From Microcaldota archaeon (GTDB taxonomy: Archaea; Micrarchaeota; Micrarchaeia; Micrarchaeales; Micrarchaeaceae), in the NCBI GenBank assembly GCA_027344745.1, contig DAHWIS010000001.1:1-14813 (forward strand): a stretch of 14,813 nucleotides of DNA, given 5' to 3'. The notes below the pieces were generated by a model. That model did no database searches and had not been told where the DNA came from. It saw only the letters and a program-made list of their open reading frames with translations. The position numbers were made by a program, and so were the translations under genes. Shown one piece after another: positions 5,592 to 13,367 of this stretch (positions are counted from its first letter, which is position 1; every line of letters starts with the position of its first letter).

Positions 5592-7247
5592 TCAGTCCAT
5601 TTCCCCTCCCATGCCTCCCGGCATTCCGCCCTGCGGCATACCTCCTCCTTTGGATCTGGAGCTTATTACATCGTCTATCCTAAGGATCATCTGCGCCGCC
5701 TCGTTTGCGCTGTTTATTATCTGCACCTTCATTTTAGTCGGCTCGTATATCCCCTCCCTCTCCATGTCGGAAATGGCGTTTTTGTATACGTTGACGCCGA
5801 AAGGCCTGCCGTCTTTGGATTTATGCTTGCTCCTTAATTGGACTAACGTGTCTATGGCGTCCATTCCGCTGTTTTCCGCAAGGATCTTCGGTATGGCTTC
5901 TGCGGCGTCAGCAAATTTTTGTATTGCCAACTGCTCCCTTCCGCCTGCCTCGCCGGAATAGGCTCTTATGCCTTCGGCCACGTCTATCTCTATAGCTCCT
6001 CCTCCTATGTTGTACCTTCCTTCGTTCTCCATCGTTGCCGAAAGGGCGCCTATGACGTCCTGTATGGAGCGTTCTACCTCGTCTATTACCTGTTGCGAGC
6101 TTCCCCTTACGAATATGGTCACGCTCTTTGGATCTTTGCACTTTTCTACGAAAATCATTGCTTCTCCGCCGATCTTCCTCTCTTCTACTGTGCCCGCGAA
6201 TCCCAAGTCTTCGTTTGTTAAGTCCTCAAGGCTTGTAACTATCTTCGCCCCTGTGGCTCTAGAAAGCTTTTCTACATCGCTTTTCTTTATCCTTCTAGCT
6301 GCCATTATCCCCTCCTTTGCCAGATAGTGCTGCGCTAGGTCGTCTATCCCCTTCTGAGTGAATATGACTTTGGCACCGCTCTTTTTGACCTTGTCTACCA
6401 TATCCTTCAACATCTTTTCCTCTTGCTGCAGGAACGCCTGCATCTGGTCGGGCGATGTTATCTCTATCTTTGCATCGGTCTCGGTCTTCTCTATCTCAAG
6501 CGCTGCGTCAAGCAAAGCGATTTTGGCATTGTTGACAAGTTTAGGCATTCCAGGATGCGAAACCTCTTTGTCTATCAAAACTCCGTTTATTAATTCGGTG
6601 TCTGCAGTGCTGCCTCCCGCTTTCTTTTCTATCTTTATGAAATCGTGGTCTACAGATATTGCATTATTGCTCCTAACCATTACCTGCTTTATCGCTTTTA
6701 TAACAAGTTTTCCTATCTGTGTCTTGGTCGAGTCGCTGCCTATGTTCTTTGATCCCAACGAAACCTGCGCTATCTTCTGCAATACCGATTCATCGTCAGG
6801 CTTTACGGTATATGAATATTTGTTCAGCAATTCTATTGCCTTTGTTGCGGCCATCTTATAGCCCTTTATTATTATAGTCGGATGGATACCTTGTTCTATA
6901 AGTTCTTCCGCTCCCTTAAGCAGGTTTCCCGCCATTACTACGACGCTTGTAGTCCCATCGCCTACCTCTTTGTCCTGTGTCTTTGCTACATCGACCATTA
7001 TCTTTGCTACCGGGTGCTCTACATTCATTTCATCAAGTATGGTCGCACCGTCGTTCGTTATTACTATGTCGCCTAAATCGCTTACCATCATCTTGTCCAT
7101 TCCTTTCGGTCCAAGCGTGGTTTTCACTGCATTGGATACCGCAATCGCCACAGCAATATTGGTTCTCTGTGCGTCCCTTCCGATCAGACGTGATGCTCCC
7201 TCCGGCAACAATACATACTGTTGTCCTCCTAGTTGATTTTCTGCCAT
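5592..7247 (-). CDS. thsA: Thermosome subunit (group II chaperonin)
   Basis: The thermosome is the ATP-driven double-ring chaperonin of archaea, related to eukaryotic CCT; it folds proteins in the cytosol and works with prefoldin. The 551-residue product is full length. Visible motifs are the nucleotide-binding TLGPKGMDKM (44-53), NDGATIL (65-71) and GDGTTS with catalytic D97 (96-101). The conserved YNIGGGAIEID segment of the second half of the equatorial domain follows about residue 410. The C-terminus ends in the typical Gly/Met-rich tail (GGGMPQGGMPGGMGGEMD). ATG 7247 is preceded by AAAGTGAT three bases upstream, the same context as prefoldin beta. It is a single-gene unit with its own promoter region and a terminator at 5531-5561. 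Whether the genome has other paralogues cannot be seen here. Confidence 0.97.
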   Translation of the reverse strand: MAENQLGGQQYVLLPEGASRLIGRDAQRTNIAVAIAVSNAVKTTLGPKGMDKMMVSDLGDIVITNDGATILDEMNVEHPVAKIMVDVAKTQDKEVGDGTTSVVVMAGNLLKGAEELIEQGIHPTIIIKGYKMAATKAIELLNKYSYTVKPDDESVLQKIAQVSLGSKNIGSDSTKTQIGKLVIKAIKQVMVRSNNAISVDHDFIKIEKKAGGSTADTELINGVLIDKEVSHPGMPKLVNNAKIALLDAALEIEKTETDAKIEITSPDQMQAFLQQEEKMLKDMVDKVKKSGAKVIFTQKGIDDLAQHYLAKEGIMAARRIKKSDVEKLSRATGAKIVTSLEDLTNEDLGFAGTVEERKIGGEAMIFVEKCKDPKSVTIFVRGSSQQVIDEVERSIQDVIGALSATMENEGRYNIGGGAIEIDVAEGIRAYSGEAGGREQLAIQKFADAAEAIPKILAENSGMDAIDTLVQLRSKHKSKDGRPFGVNVYKNAISDMEREGIYEPTKMKVQIINSANEAAQMILRIDDVISSRSKGGGMPQGGMPGGMGGEMD

Positions 7248-7282
7248 TTTATCACTTTGTTTTTAATATGAAAAGATTTAAT

Positions 7283-7371
7283 CTCGTTAAATAGCTACAA
7301 CATGTATTTTTACTATACATGTATGCATACAAACGATTATATATGAAAGAAAAGATATATATACCTTAAGG
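7283..7371 (-). promoter_or_regulatory. Thermosome upstream region: TATA-like boxes and nested palindromes
   Basis: The 150-base gap before the thermosome gene is dense in symmetric elements. ACATGTAT (7300-7307) and ATACATGT (7315-7322) form an 8-bp inverted repeat with a 7-bp spacer. The second arm lies in the palindrome ATACATGTAT (7315-7324), which overlaps another, GTATGCATAC (7321-7330). CCTTAAGG (7364-7371) is a further palindrome. TATA candidates on the minus strand lie at 7354-7365 (GGTATATATATC), about 7335-7345, and about 7285-7293. Depending on the box used, the repeat sits over the start site or just upstream of the TATA box, as expected for a regulator of this heat-responsive gene. 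The exact promoter is not settled by sequence. Confidence 0.5.
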
Positions 7372-7397
7372 TGCGCATGGCATCATCTGACGGTCTA

Positions 7398-8180
7398 TCA
7401 TACCCCTTTTGATATCTCGGCGAATTCCTCGGCTATGTCGGCATCCTTATACGCCGTCACCACTCCGTCATCGCTATACCTATTGAAGGCGCCATCAAAT
7501 TTTACTACCCCTAAAAGGCCAGTGCCCAACATATCTATGATGTCCTTAGTGCTATCGCTTATCCTACCTGTGGACATGTTCTCCACGACCCCCAATATGC
7601 TTACATTCAACCGCTTTGCCATGAGTCCCGATCTCAGTGAATTCATAGAGGCTACGCGCTGCGGCGTGGTAACTAGTATGAAGCCCTTGAGGTCCAATAG
7701 CTGCATTATTGAAAGCGGTGCGTCAGAAGTTCCCGGCGGCAGATCTATTATAAGATAATCAAGATCTCCCCAATCCGTATTCTCCAGGAAATCGCCTATC
7801 ATCTTTGCTATTATGGGGCCGCGCCATATAATCGGTTTTTTCATGTCGTCCACAATCATCGCTGTCGAAGCGACCTTGACACCATCCTTAACCAGCGGCT
7901 TCAGGGGAAAACCGGATATGTCCATCTTTTCGGTTATGCCTAAAAACGCGGTTACGTTCGGGCAGTCTATATCCGCATCGAGCAAGCCCACCCTAAACCC
8001 TCTTTTGGCAAGGGTAAACGCAAGATTTATCGATATTGTGGTCTTGCCCACTCCCCCTTTTGCGCTATAAACTCCTATCTTGTTCTTTATGCCGCCCAGT
8101 CTATCCTTGATCCTCTTCTTTTGCTCTATCACTTTTACGAAAGAGGGATGGATTCCACCGGGGGTATGCTCTTCTTCCAT
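7398..8180 (-). CDS. Mrp/Nbp35 (ApbC)-family P-loop ATPase lacking the CxxC motif
   Basis: The family comprises soluble dimeric ATPases that carry Fe-S clusters to apo-proteins. The 260-residue product has the deviant Walker A S-A-K41-GGVGKTT, the Walker A' segment D68-A-D70-IDCPN, the family-specific I-I-W-R-G-P (117-122), WGDLDYLIIDLPPGTSD (137-153), TTPQ (171-174) and VVENMS (198-203). After ENMS, Mrp/Nbp35 proteins normally continue with a CPxC pair that holds the bridging 4Fe-4S cluster. Here it reads TGRISD with no Cys, and the following insert is shortened. The sole Cys in the family core is C73. The protein may still bind a partner and ATP, or may have moved towards a MinD/ParA-like role. 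The start at ATG 8180 has no ribosome-binding site. It shares a promoter region with the divergent ssb gene. Confidence 0.85.
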   Translation of the reverse strand: MEEEHTPGGIHPSFVKVIEQKKRIKDRLGGIKNKIGVYSAKGGVGKTTISINLAFTLAKRGFRVGLLDADIDCPNVTAFLGITEKMDISGFPLKPLVKDGVKVASTAMIVDDMKKPIIWRGPIIAKMIGDFLENTDWGDLDYLIIDLPPGTSDAPLSIMQLLDLKGFILVTTPQRVASMNSLRSGLMAKRLNVSILGVVENMSTGRISDSTKDIIDMLGTGLLGVVKFDGAFNRYSDDGVVTAYKDADIAEEFAEISKGV

Positions 8181-8235
8181 GGCTGGTTTTCGAAGCCATT
8201 GTTTTTATTCTTTTCCAAAAAGCCATAGCAAACCA

Positions 8236-8293
8236 ATATAATTTTTGCTAGTGTCAAAAATTAACAAGATTTAATAACTTTTCTAAATATAAA
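8236..8293. promoter_or_regulatory. Divergent promoter region between mrp and ssb
   Basis: For ssb, AAATATAAA (8285-8293) is a good plus-strand TATA box; transcription would start near 8313, leaving about 20 bases before the ATG at 8334. For mrp, AAAATTATATT on the minus strand (about 8236-8246) would place a start near 8215, about 35 bases before ATG 8180. No clear operator symmetry is seen between them. Confidence 0.45.
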
Positions 8294-8333
8294 GGTATGA
8301 AACCTATTAATGCTAGTTGTTAAGGTGTATCAA

Positions 8334-8726
8334 ATGAAGATAAACGAACTAAAGGCAGGGGCAAGCAATGTAACCATAAAAGCCAAGGTCGCCCAAAAAG
8401 ACGAACCGCGAGAAGTTGTAACTAAATACGGAAAAAGACTGAGTGTAGCAAACATCACACTCAAGGACAATACAGGGACCATTGCAATGTCGCTGTGGGG
8501 CAGTGACATAAACACCGTAAACGTCGGCGATGAGATAGAAGTATCGAACGGATACGTGAACGAATTCCGCGGAACGCCGCAGCTTTCTACAGGCAAATTC
8601 GGAAAGATAAAAGTACTGGAAAAGTCCGGGAATTCCGACGAACTGTTGGAGACGGAAGCAGAAGATAAAGAAGCTTCAGAAGAGTCCGAGGACGATGTGC
8701 CTGAAGGAGAGAGCGACGAATTCTAG
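8334..8726 (+). CDS. ssb: Single-stranded DNA-binding protein, one OB-fold (Sulfolobus SSB/RPA-like)
   Basis: This protein coats single-stranded DNA during replication and repair. I start at ATG 8334 (130 residues), preceded by AAGGTG with a 6-base spacer; the frame extends to 8310 but that start has no such site. Residues about 8-92 form one OB-fold with the KxGxxLSVANITLKDNTGTIAMSLWG core pattern. W55, Y74 and F78 align with the three aromatic residues (W56, W75, F79) known to stack on DNA in Sulfolobus SSB. The tail from about residue 93 is strongly acidic (many Glu/Asp) and probably flexible, a layout used for partner binding in SSBs. A T-tract terminator follows. The gene stands alone, divergent from mrp. 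A role as an RPA-associated OB protein cannot be ruled out. Confidence 0.87.
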   Translation: MKINELKAGASNVTIKAKVAQKDEPREVVTKYGKRLSVANITLKDNTGTIAMSLWGSDINTVNVGDEIEVSNGYVNEFRGTPQLSTGKFGKIKVLEKSGNSDELLETEAEDKEASEESEDDVPEGESDEF

Positions 8727-8757
8727 TCCATATTAGTCTACATAAGTCCATATATTA

Positions 8758-8788
8758 CTTGCCCGCGATGGGCAAGCCATAACTTTTT
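8758..8788 (+). terminator. GC-rich hairpin with T-run between convergent ssb and flippase genes
   Basis: CTTGCCC (8758-8764) and GGGCAAG (8770-8776) form a perfect 7-bp stem with a 5-nt loop, followed by five T at 8784-8788. It begins about 30 bases after the ssb stop and immediately abuts the stop codon of the opposing flippase gene. It looks like the ssb terminator, and the stem could also serve the minus-strand transcript. Confidence 0.6.
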
Positions 8789-9817
8789 CTAGACATGAGC
8801 CTTCCAATATCTGAAGCTGTATACCAGCAATATCCCTCCCAATATCAGACCGAACCATAACGTTGCAAATCTCGTCATTATTGTTATCGCGGAGCTTATG
8901 CCGGTACTCAGGCTAAGCGACGTATGCAAGAGCGCTATAAGTGCGCCGTCCGTTATCCCTATATTGCCGGGTATGCCGGTAACCATGCCGAAGAGCTGCG
9001 CAGACGAAAACGCAAATACTGTGCTTCCAATATGCGGTACGATACCTATGGCGTATAGCGCAAAATATAACGCCATGCTATTCAGGAATGCGGCCGGCAC
9101 AGTAACAAGCATCGATACTATGTATACCCCTTTAGTGTTAAGTTTGCTTTGCGACGCAAAATATTCGTCCCCATACATGGAAAATATCTTGAGCAAACCG
9201 CTTCTTTTGCTGAACGCCTTTTTCAGTGACTTGTAGAGCCAGTCATTGAGTATAAATAAGAAAGGAAGTATGAGCGCCAGATCTATTATCAGTATATATA
9301 TTATGAACGTCTTGAAGTAAATCGCAGTGACCAAAGCGAGTATTGCAAAACCCAGAAAATCTGTGAATATGTCTAAAGTCACTACCGGTATCAGGTTTGC
9401 AATGCTTTTTTTTGTTATTCTATTCAGCGTATAAGCAACCAATATCCTGCCCAGTTTGCCGGGCGTAATGTTCATCGAATACATCGACATGTATACTATG
9501 AAGTTTTTCTTAAGCGGAACCTCCACTTTCAATTTTTTAAGGTAGTAATTCCATTTTATGAATCGTAATATGTATCCTGCGAACACCGCGATAAACGCCA
9601 ACGAGTATATATAAAGGTTTGACGACAGAACCAGATTTACTACCCTTCCGAGTCCGCCTATCAACGCGATTATAAAGAAAACTATGAAGCTGGCAATGAA
9701 ACCCAATGCAACGAAGATCGAAACCCTATGCACAAGGTTCAAATATTCCTTCCTATCCATTTTCTGTTTGTGCGTTATTATGTACCAAACGGATTTCTTG
9801 TTTTCTTTTCCAAACAT
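8789..9817 (-). CDS. UPF0104 / LPG-synthase-TM-like flippase-domain membrane protein
   Basis: The 342-residue product is a polytopic membrane protein of the UPF0104 family, related to the membrane domain of lysylphosphatidylglycerol synthase (AglD-like in archaea); members occur with glycosyltransferases and are proposed to move lipid-linked intermediates. About seven hydrophobic segments are visible, the first at about residues 30-55 after a charged N-terminus. Family signatures are MNITPGKLGRILVAY (about 115-129) and the C-terminal GIPGNIGITDGALIALL (about 280-296). The ATG at 9817 is preceded by AGAGGT with a 6-base spacer, located inside the end of the upstream glycosyltransferase gene, whose stop lies 4 bases away. 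Tight coupling suggests both act on the same glycolipid or glycan. The substrate is not evident, and there is no soluble aminoacyl-transfer domain. Confidence 0.85.
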   Translation of the reverse strand: MFGKENKKSVWYIITHKQKMDRKEYLNLVHRVSIFVALGFIASFIVFFIIALIGGLGRVVNLVLSSNLYIYSLAFIAVFAGYILRFIKWNYYLKKLKVEVPLKKNFIVYMSMYSMNITPGKLGRILVAYTLNRITKKSIANLIPVVTLDIFTDFLGFAILALVTAIYFKTFIIYILIIDLALILPFLFILNDWLYKSLKKAFSKRSGLLKIFSMYGDEYFASQSKLNTKGVYIVSMLVTVPAAFLNSMALYFALYAIGIVPHIGSTVFAFSSAQLFGMVTGIPGNIGITDGALIALLHTSLSLSTGISSAITIMTRFATLWFGLILGGILLVYSFRYWKAHV

Positions 9818-9821
9818 GTAT

Positions 9822-10976
9822 TTACCTCTGCGCTGTCCTTTCGAAGGCCTCGTTGTATTTCATTGCTATCCTATCCCAATTATGATTCGCAACCGCCCTT
9901 GAATGCGCATCCTTTTTCAGTCTTGAAATCACTTTGTTGTTGTCTATAAAGAAGTTGAGTTTTTTATATATATCATAAGAATCCTTAGGCTTTATGTAAA
10001 GCCCGCACCTGCCCATAAGTTCTGGTATCCCACCTACTCTTGTCGCTATAGACGGAGTGCCGCTAGCCATAGCCTCTATCAAAGCTATCGACCCCGGCTC
10101 GTAGGTCGAAGGCAGTACAAAAATGTCCGCAGAGTTGTAGTAGTACGGCAGTTCCCCTTCGTCTATGCCACTTATTATTCGCATTCTGTCGTCTATTTTT
10201 AATTTTTTTGAAAGCTTCAATAACGCATTTTGCATTGGTCCTGCACCTATGATCATCAAAGATGCATCGTTTCCTTCGTCAACGAACATTTTAAGCGCGG
10301 CGAGGAGATAGATTTGGCCTTTTTGAGGCACCAACCTGCCATTGGTAAGTATCCTAATGTCGTGCCCCCCATACATTGACGCATATTTCTTCAGTTCTTT
10401 AGCATGCCTATCACGCGGTTTAAACATGTGTATATTTATGCCATTGTATATGGCTTCCGTCTTGTGCATGTCTTCCTTAGGTACCGTGGTAGCCACGGTG
10501 TTCTTAGAAACTCCGGTTATTAAGTCGGCTTTATGCATTATCCTCCTGCCCCATGCAGCGTCATACAGCAGCCCCATAGAATCGGTCCAAAAATCTATGC
10601 CTTTAGGCAGTGCGTTATGTATCGTAATCGCCATCTTTTTTCCTTTTTGTGATATGGCCTTTAACGTATCCCGATAATAAAGATAGCGGTTATTAATGTG
10701 GTAAATATCCGCATTTGACTTTGCAATGGCATCGCGTATCCCATGCATAAGCGGAAAAGGTATCGGGAGGCCAGGCAGATCGATATATCTGGTATCCAGC
10801 CTAATTACTGATATGCCGTTTATTTCTTCACGTACCGGTAAGTGCGTATGCCTCGGCATCCCGCTAATCAGGGTTATATTGTGGTATTTAGAAAGTCTGC
10901 TATAGACCTCCATAAGCACTTTTTCTGTTCCGCCCATGTAAGGGTAAAAGAACGGGTTCAATGCGCAAATGTCCAT
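9822..10976 (-). CDS. Glycosyltransferase, GT-B fold, family 4-like
   Basis: GT4-type retaining glycosyltransferases move a sugar from a nucleotide donor to a lipid or glycan acceptor at the cytoplasmic membrane face. The 384-residue product has an N-terminal acceptor domain starting ICALNPFFYPYMGGTEKVL (Gly-Gly loop at about 15-16), a middle GRLVPQKGQ segment (donor domain start, about residue 214), and a C-terminal donor site PSTY-E293-PGSIALI-E301-AMASGTP with the E-x7-E motif, followed by ATRVGGIPEL. There are no membrane spans, so it is probably peripheral. The ATG at 10976 has a good ribosome-binding site (GGTGTGAT). It is the first gene of a two-gene operon with the UPF0104 protein. 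The donor and acceptor are not readable; archaeal glycolipid, N-glycan or surface-polymer synthesis all fit. Confidence 0.9.
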   Translation of the reverse strand: MDICALNPFFYPYMGGTEKVLMEVYSRLSKYHNITLISGMPRHTHLPVREEINGISVIRLDTRYIDLPGLPIPFPLMHGIRDAIAKSNADIYHINNRYLYYRDTLKAISQKGKKMAITIHNALPKGIDFWTDSMGLLYDAAWGRRIMHKADLITGVSKNTVATTVPKEDMHKTEAIYNGINIHMFKPRDRHAKELKKYASMYGGHDIRILTNGRLVPQKGQIYLLAALKMFVDEGNDASLMIIGAGPMQNALLKLSKKLKIDDRMRIISGIDEGELPYYYNSADIFVLPSTYEPGSIALIEAMASGTPSIATRVGGIPELMGRCGLYIKPKDSYDIYKKLNFFIDNNKVISRLKKDAHSRAVANHNWDRIAMKYNEAFERTAQR

Positions 10977-10999
10977 CGATCATCACACCAGATAAAGTT

Positions 11000-11057
11000 A
11001 AGCATGCTTTAATAATAAATTATCCATTGAAACCGTTTCACATCAAGGTATATATTT
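11000..11057. promoter_or_regulatory. Divergent control region between glycosyltransferase and sulfatase-like genes
   Basis: The 111-base gap holds two perfect palindromes: AAGCATGCTT (11000-11009) and TGAAAC-C-GTTTCA (11028-11040). A strong plus-strand TATA box TATATATTT (11049-11057) starts 8 bases after the second palindrome and would direct a start near 11078, ten bases before the ATG at 11088. For the minus strand, an ATTTATTATTAAAG-like stretch (about 11005-11018) could serve as TATA box, with the first palindrome at its edge. The 13-bp palindrome is placed where an archaeal activator or repressor could control both genes. Confidence 0.45.
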
Positions 11058-11087
11058 GGTTTCTGCACTAATACAAAGCAGATATAA

Positions 11088-12521
11088 ATGGGCGATAAGA
11101 ATATAATATTTTTCCTATTGGATACCGTCCGGGCGGACGATCTGTACTACGGTAACGTTTCCCCTAATCTTACCAAATTGGCTAACGATGGAAATTCATA
11201 TACCAATGCGATTTCCCCAGGCACATGGACCGCGCCCGCCCATGCATCTATATTTACGGGGAAGCGCGTCACCGAAATAAAAAACGTTTCGAAGAACTTT
11301 TTCGACTCTAAAAATAAGATGGATCCATGGTTCGTAAAAATAAAATTTCTTCCTGACAATGCGCAGACGCTTGCGGCAAAACTGTCATTACGTGGTTATA
11401 AGTCCGTACTGTTTTCGAATAATCCATTCCTTACGAGCTATACAAATCTCGCGTTGGGATTCGACAGGGTGTACGATCTGTGGATGGATTCCAATATAAA
11501 GTACAATAAAAAATTAGTCAAACATGTCTCATTCATAATTAAAAACGGGGAGAGCGCAAGAAACGCTATGTATTCCATAACCGGCATGTTCTCTAAATTC
11601 ATACCTAAAAATACATTCGACAAAATGTACCTTAATCTCAGGTTAAAACTGGATCAAAAGGTTGCAGATACCGACGGCACATACAAACTTGACCGAGGCT
11701 CTTCAGATACCAGAAAAGCACTGTCGAAATACCTGGATTACAATTACGATTATAAAAAGCAGTTTATGTTCATAAACTGCATAGAAGCCCATGAAAATTA
11801 TCCGGTCGATAAGAGCAAAAATATTGTGCAGGACAAATGGTTATACATGAGTGGCATAAACGAGCTTAATAGGGATAATATAGGCGCATTCAGATCGGGT
11901 TACAGGAAGAGAATAGGTTACTTGGATAAGGAGATAGGGAAGATGATAGACATCCTGAAATCTAAAGGCCTACTTAACGACGCTACATTGATATTTGCAT
12001 CGGATCACGGCCAGTTATTCGGGGAACACAATATGCTCTATCATTCGGTATTCCCATACGAAGGCGTAGCCAAGGTGCCCCTTTTCGCTGTAAATTTTGA
12101 AAATGGCAAGCCTGTAAAAACAAAAAAGGCCCACGAAGAAAATATAAACACTATGGAAATTCACGATGCGATACTCGGTTTGGCAGATTCTAAGATAGAC
12201 ATACCAAACGGCAATATGAAAAGGCCAAAATACGTATTCAGCGAGCATGTAGGCATAAGTGAAACATGGGATGAACCATTGCTGAGAAAGCTTATGGGCC
12301 GGTCCAGATCTGCGAGGCGCATATACGAAGCGAAAAAATATTTCAATATGCCGTCAACTGCTGTATATTACAAAAACTATAAGCTCATACACTTCAATGG
12401 CGGCAGGATGGATGAATTATACGACATTGCAAAAGACAAAAATGAGGAGGAGAACCTTCTGCAATTGCGCAGCCCATCGCACAGACGCATTGCAAACGAC
12501 CTGTTAAGGCACTGCGGCTGA
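11088..12521 (+). CDS. Alkaline phosphatase-superfamily enzyme (sulfatase-like, Thr nucleophile)
   Basis: The 477-residue product has the sulfatase-type fold of the alkaline phosphatase superfamily: N-terminal metal ligand in FFLLD12TVRADDL, the active-site segment GTW-T48-A-P-A-H52-ASIFTGK, and the distal metal site S-D306-H307-GQLFGEHN. In true sulfatases the active site reads C/S-x-P-x-R, with the Cys/Ser made into formylglycine. Here Thr48 replaces it and His52 takes the Arg place, a pattern of phosphodiesterase- or phosphotransferase-like members. Hydrolysis or transfer of phosphate esters is thus at least as likely as sulfate release. There are no membrane spans and no signal peptide, so the site of action is unclear. 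The ATG at 11088 follows a TATA box by a spacing that gives a very short leader. It is divergent from a glycosyltransferase-flippase operon, suggesting glycan or glycolipid substrates. Confidence 0.85.
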   Translation: MGDKNIIFFLLDTVRADDLYYGNVSPNLTKLANDGNSYTNAISPGTWTAPAHASIFTGKRVTEIKNVSKNFFDSKNKMDPWFVKIKFLPDNAQTLAAKLSLRGYKSVLFSNNPFLTSYTNLALGFDRVYDLWMDSNIKYNKKLVKHVSFIIKNGESARNAMYSITGMFSKFIPKNTFDKMYLNLRLKLDQKVADTDGTYKLDRGSSDTRKALSKYLDYNYDYKKQFMFINCIEAHENYPVDKSKNIVQDKWLYMSGINELNRDNIGAFRSGYRKRIGYLDKEIGKMIDILKSKGLLNDATLIFASDHGQLFGEHNMLYHSVFPYEGVAKVPLFAVNFENGKPVKTKKAHEENINTMEIHDAILGLADSKIDIPNGNMKRPKYVFSEHVGISETWDEPLLRKLMGRSRSARRIYEAKKYFNMPSTAVYYKNYKLIHFNGGRMDELYDIAKDKNEEENLLQLRSPSHRRIANDLLRHCG

Positions 12522-12536
12522 TTCTTTCGGCATTCA

Positions 12537-13358
12537 TCAACTCTGATATGACAGTATCTGCTTTACATAGGGCTGGCTGCATACTGCGGCATTGCTGCTG
12601 TTTGTCATTTTGCATATCTGTGCGGTAAATACGTTCGCCTCTCCTATCAATGCCTGTGTTACGGGGGAGTTCGTGTTGTTCAGCAAATCGATTATCTGTG
12701 CCCAACTATAACCTTTGACTACCTGCGGATCTATCTCCGCAGCCGGCTGAACGGATACGTTGCCAAAATCTATAAACGGTATCCCTCCCTTCAATTGGCT
12801 TGGAACATTGGGATTATTCAGGTCGTATCTGGTAAATACACCGTTTTCCAATGCAGTAGGGGTCTGCAAGGTTTTATACGTATTGGTCTCCTCTTCCAAT
12901 TCTATGAATGATATCAAATTGCTTTGATAACTCGAATTGTAAAATGTGAATGTCGGGGTGTTTGCGTATACGTCTGTCGCACTGGACGTCATGTAATGGA
13001 GCATTGTGAAATTGCCGAATCGCATCATAGCTATAACCATACCCCATCTGGTTATTGCGCAGTAGGGGCAGAAATCAGCGCCTATGTAAAGCATTGTGGG
13101 CTTGCCGTTTGTTTCAAATACTTTTGTAGTATTCGTAAAAGACGGAAGATTGGCAGCACTGCCAAGGCCAACCGCATCTGCCAGCGATGTATTCATGGCT
13201 ATCCCTTTCAATTGCGATAATTGCTGCGCGGGCATCTGGACGTTGTCATATCTTATCAACGCGCTGCCGCTTCCATTGCTTGAATTCAACACTAACGCTA
13301 TTGCAATTGCTGCAATTATGACTGCACCTACGCCTCCATAAAGCAATTTCCTATCCAT
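12537..13358 (-). CDS. DUF929 family protein, membrane-anchored thioredoxin-like fold
   Basis: The 273-residue product (ATG 13358; an in-frame GTG at 13367, directly after the PAP2 stop, would add three residues) has an N-terminal anchor of about 20 hydrophobic residues after the basic MDRK start. It then has an extracytoplasmic domain rich in N-x-S/T sequons. A thioredoxin-like segment reads KPTMLYIGADF-C97-PY-C100, followed by helix residues and, later, the cis-Pro-like GGIPFIDFGN. These match DUF929, an archaeal family I recall mainly from acidophiles. A second Cys pair near the C-terminus (ICKM...AVCSQ) may form a structural disulfide. A role as an extracellular thiol-disulfide oxidoreductase or isomerase is inferred from the CPYC motif. 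It follows the PAP2 gene almost without a gap, so they are co-transcribed. Its stop is 15 bases from that of the convergent sulfatase-like gene. Confidence 0.82.
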   Translation of the reverse strand: MDRKLLYGGVGAVIIAAIAIALVLNSSNGSGSALIRYDNVQMPAQQLSQLKGIAMNTSLADAVGLGSAANLPSFTNTTKVFETNGKPTMLYIGADFCPYCAITRWGMVIAMMRFGNFTMLHYMTSSATDVYANTPTFTFYNSSYQSNLISFIELEEETNTYKTLQTPTALENGVFTRYDLNNPNVPSQLKGGIPFIDFGNVSVQPAAEIDPQVVKGYSWAQIIDLLNNTNSPVTQALIGEANVFTAQICKMTNSSNAAVCSQPYVKQILSYQS

Positions 13359-13367
13359 GCCCACCAC

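Noticed and set aside
6358..6861. Open frame of 167 codons on the plus strand inside the thermosome gene
   Set aside because: It lies antisense to a fully conserved chaperonin gene; its hydrophobic composition arises from the complement of the coding strand.
8725..8757. Repeated AGTCCATAT-like units after ssb, considered as a small repeat array
   Set aside because: Only two imperfect copies occur in AT-rich sequence, with no regular spacing; too little for a repeat element or CRISPR.
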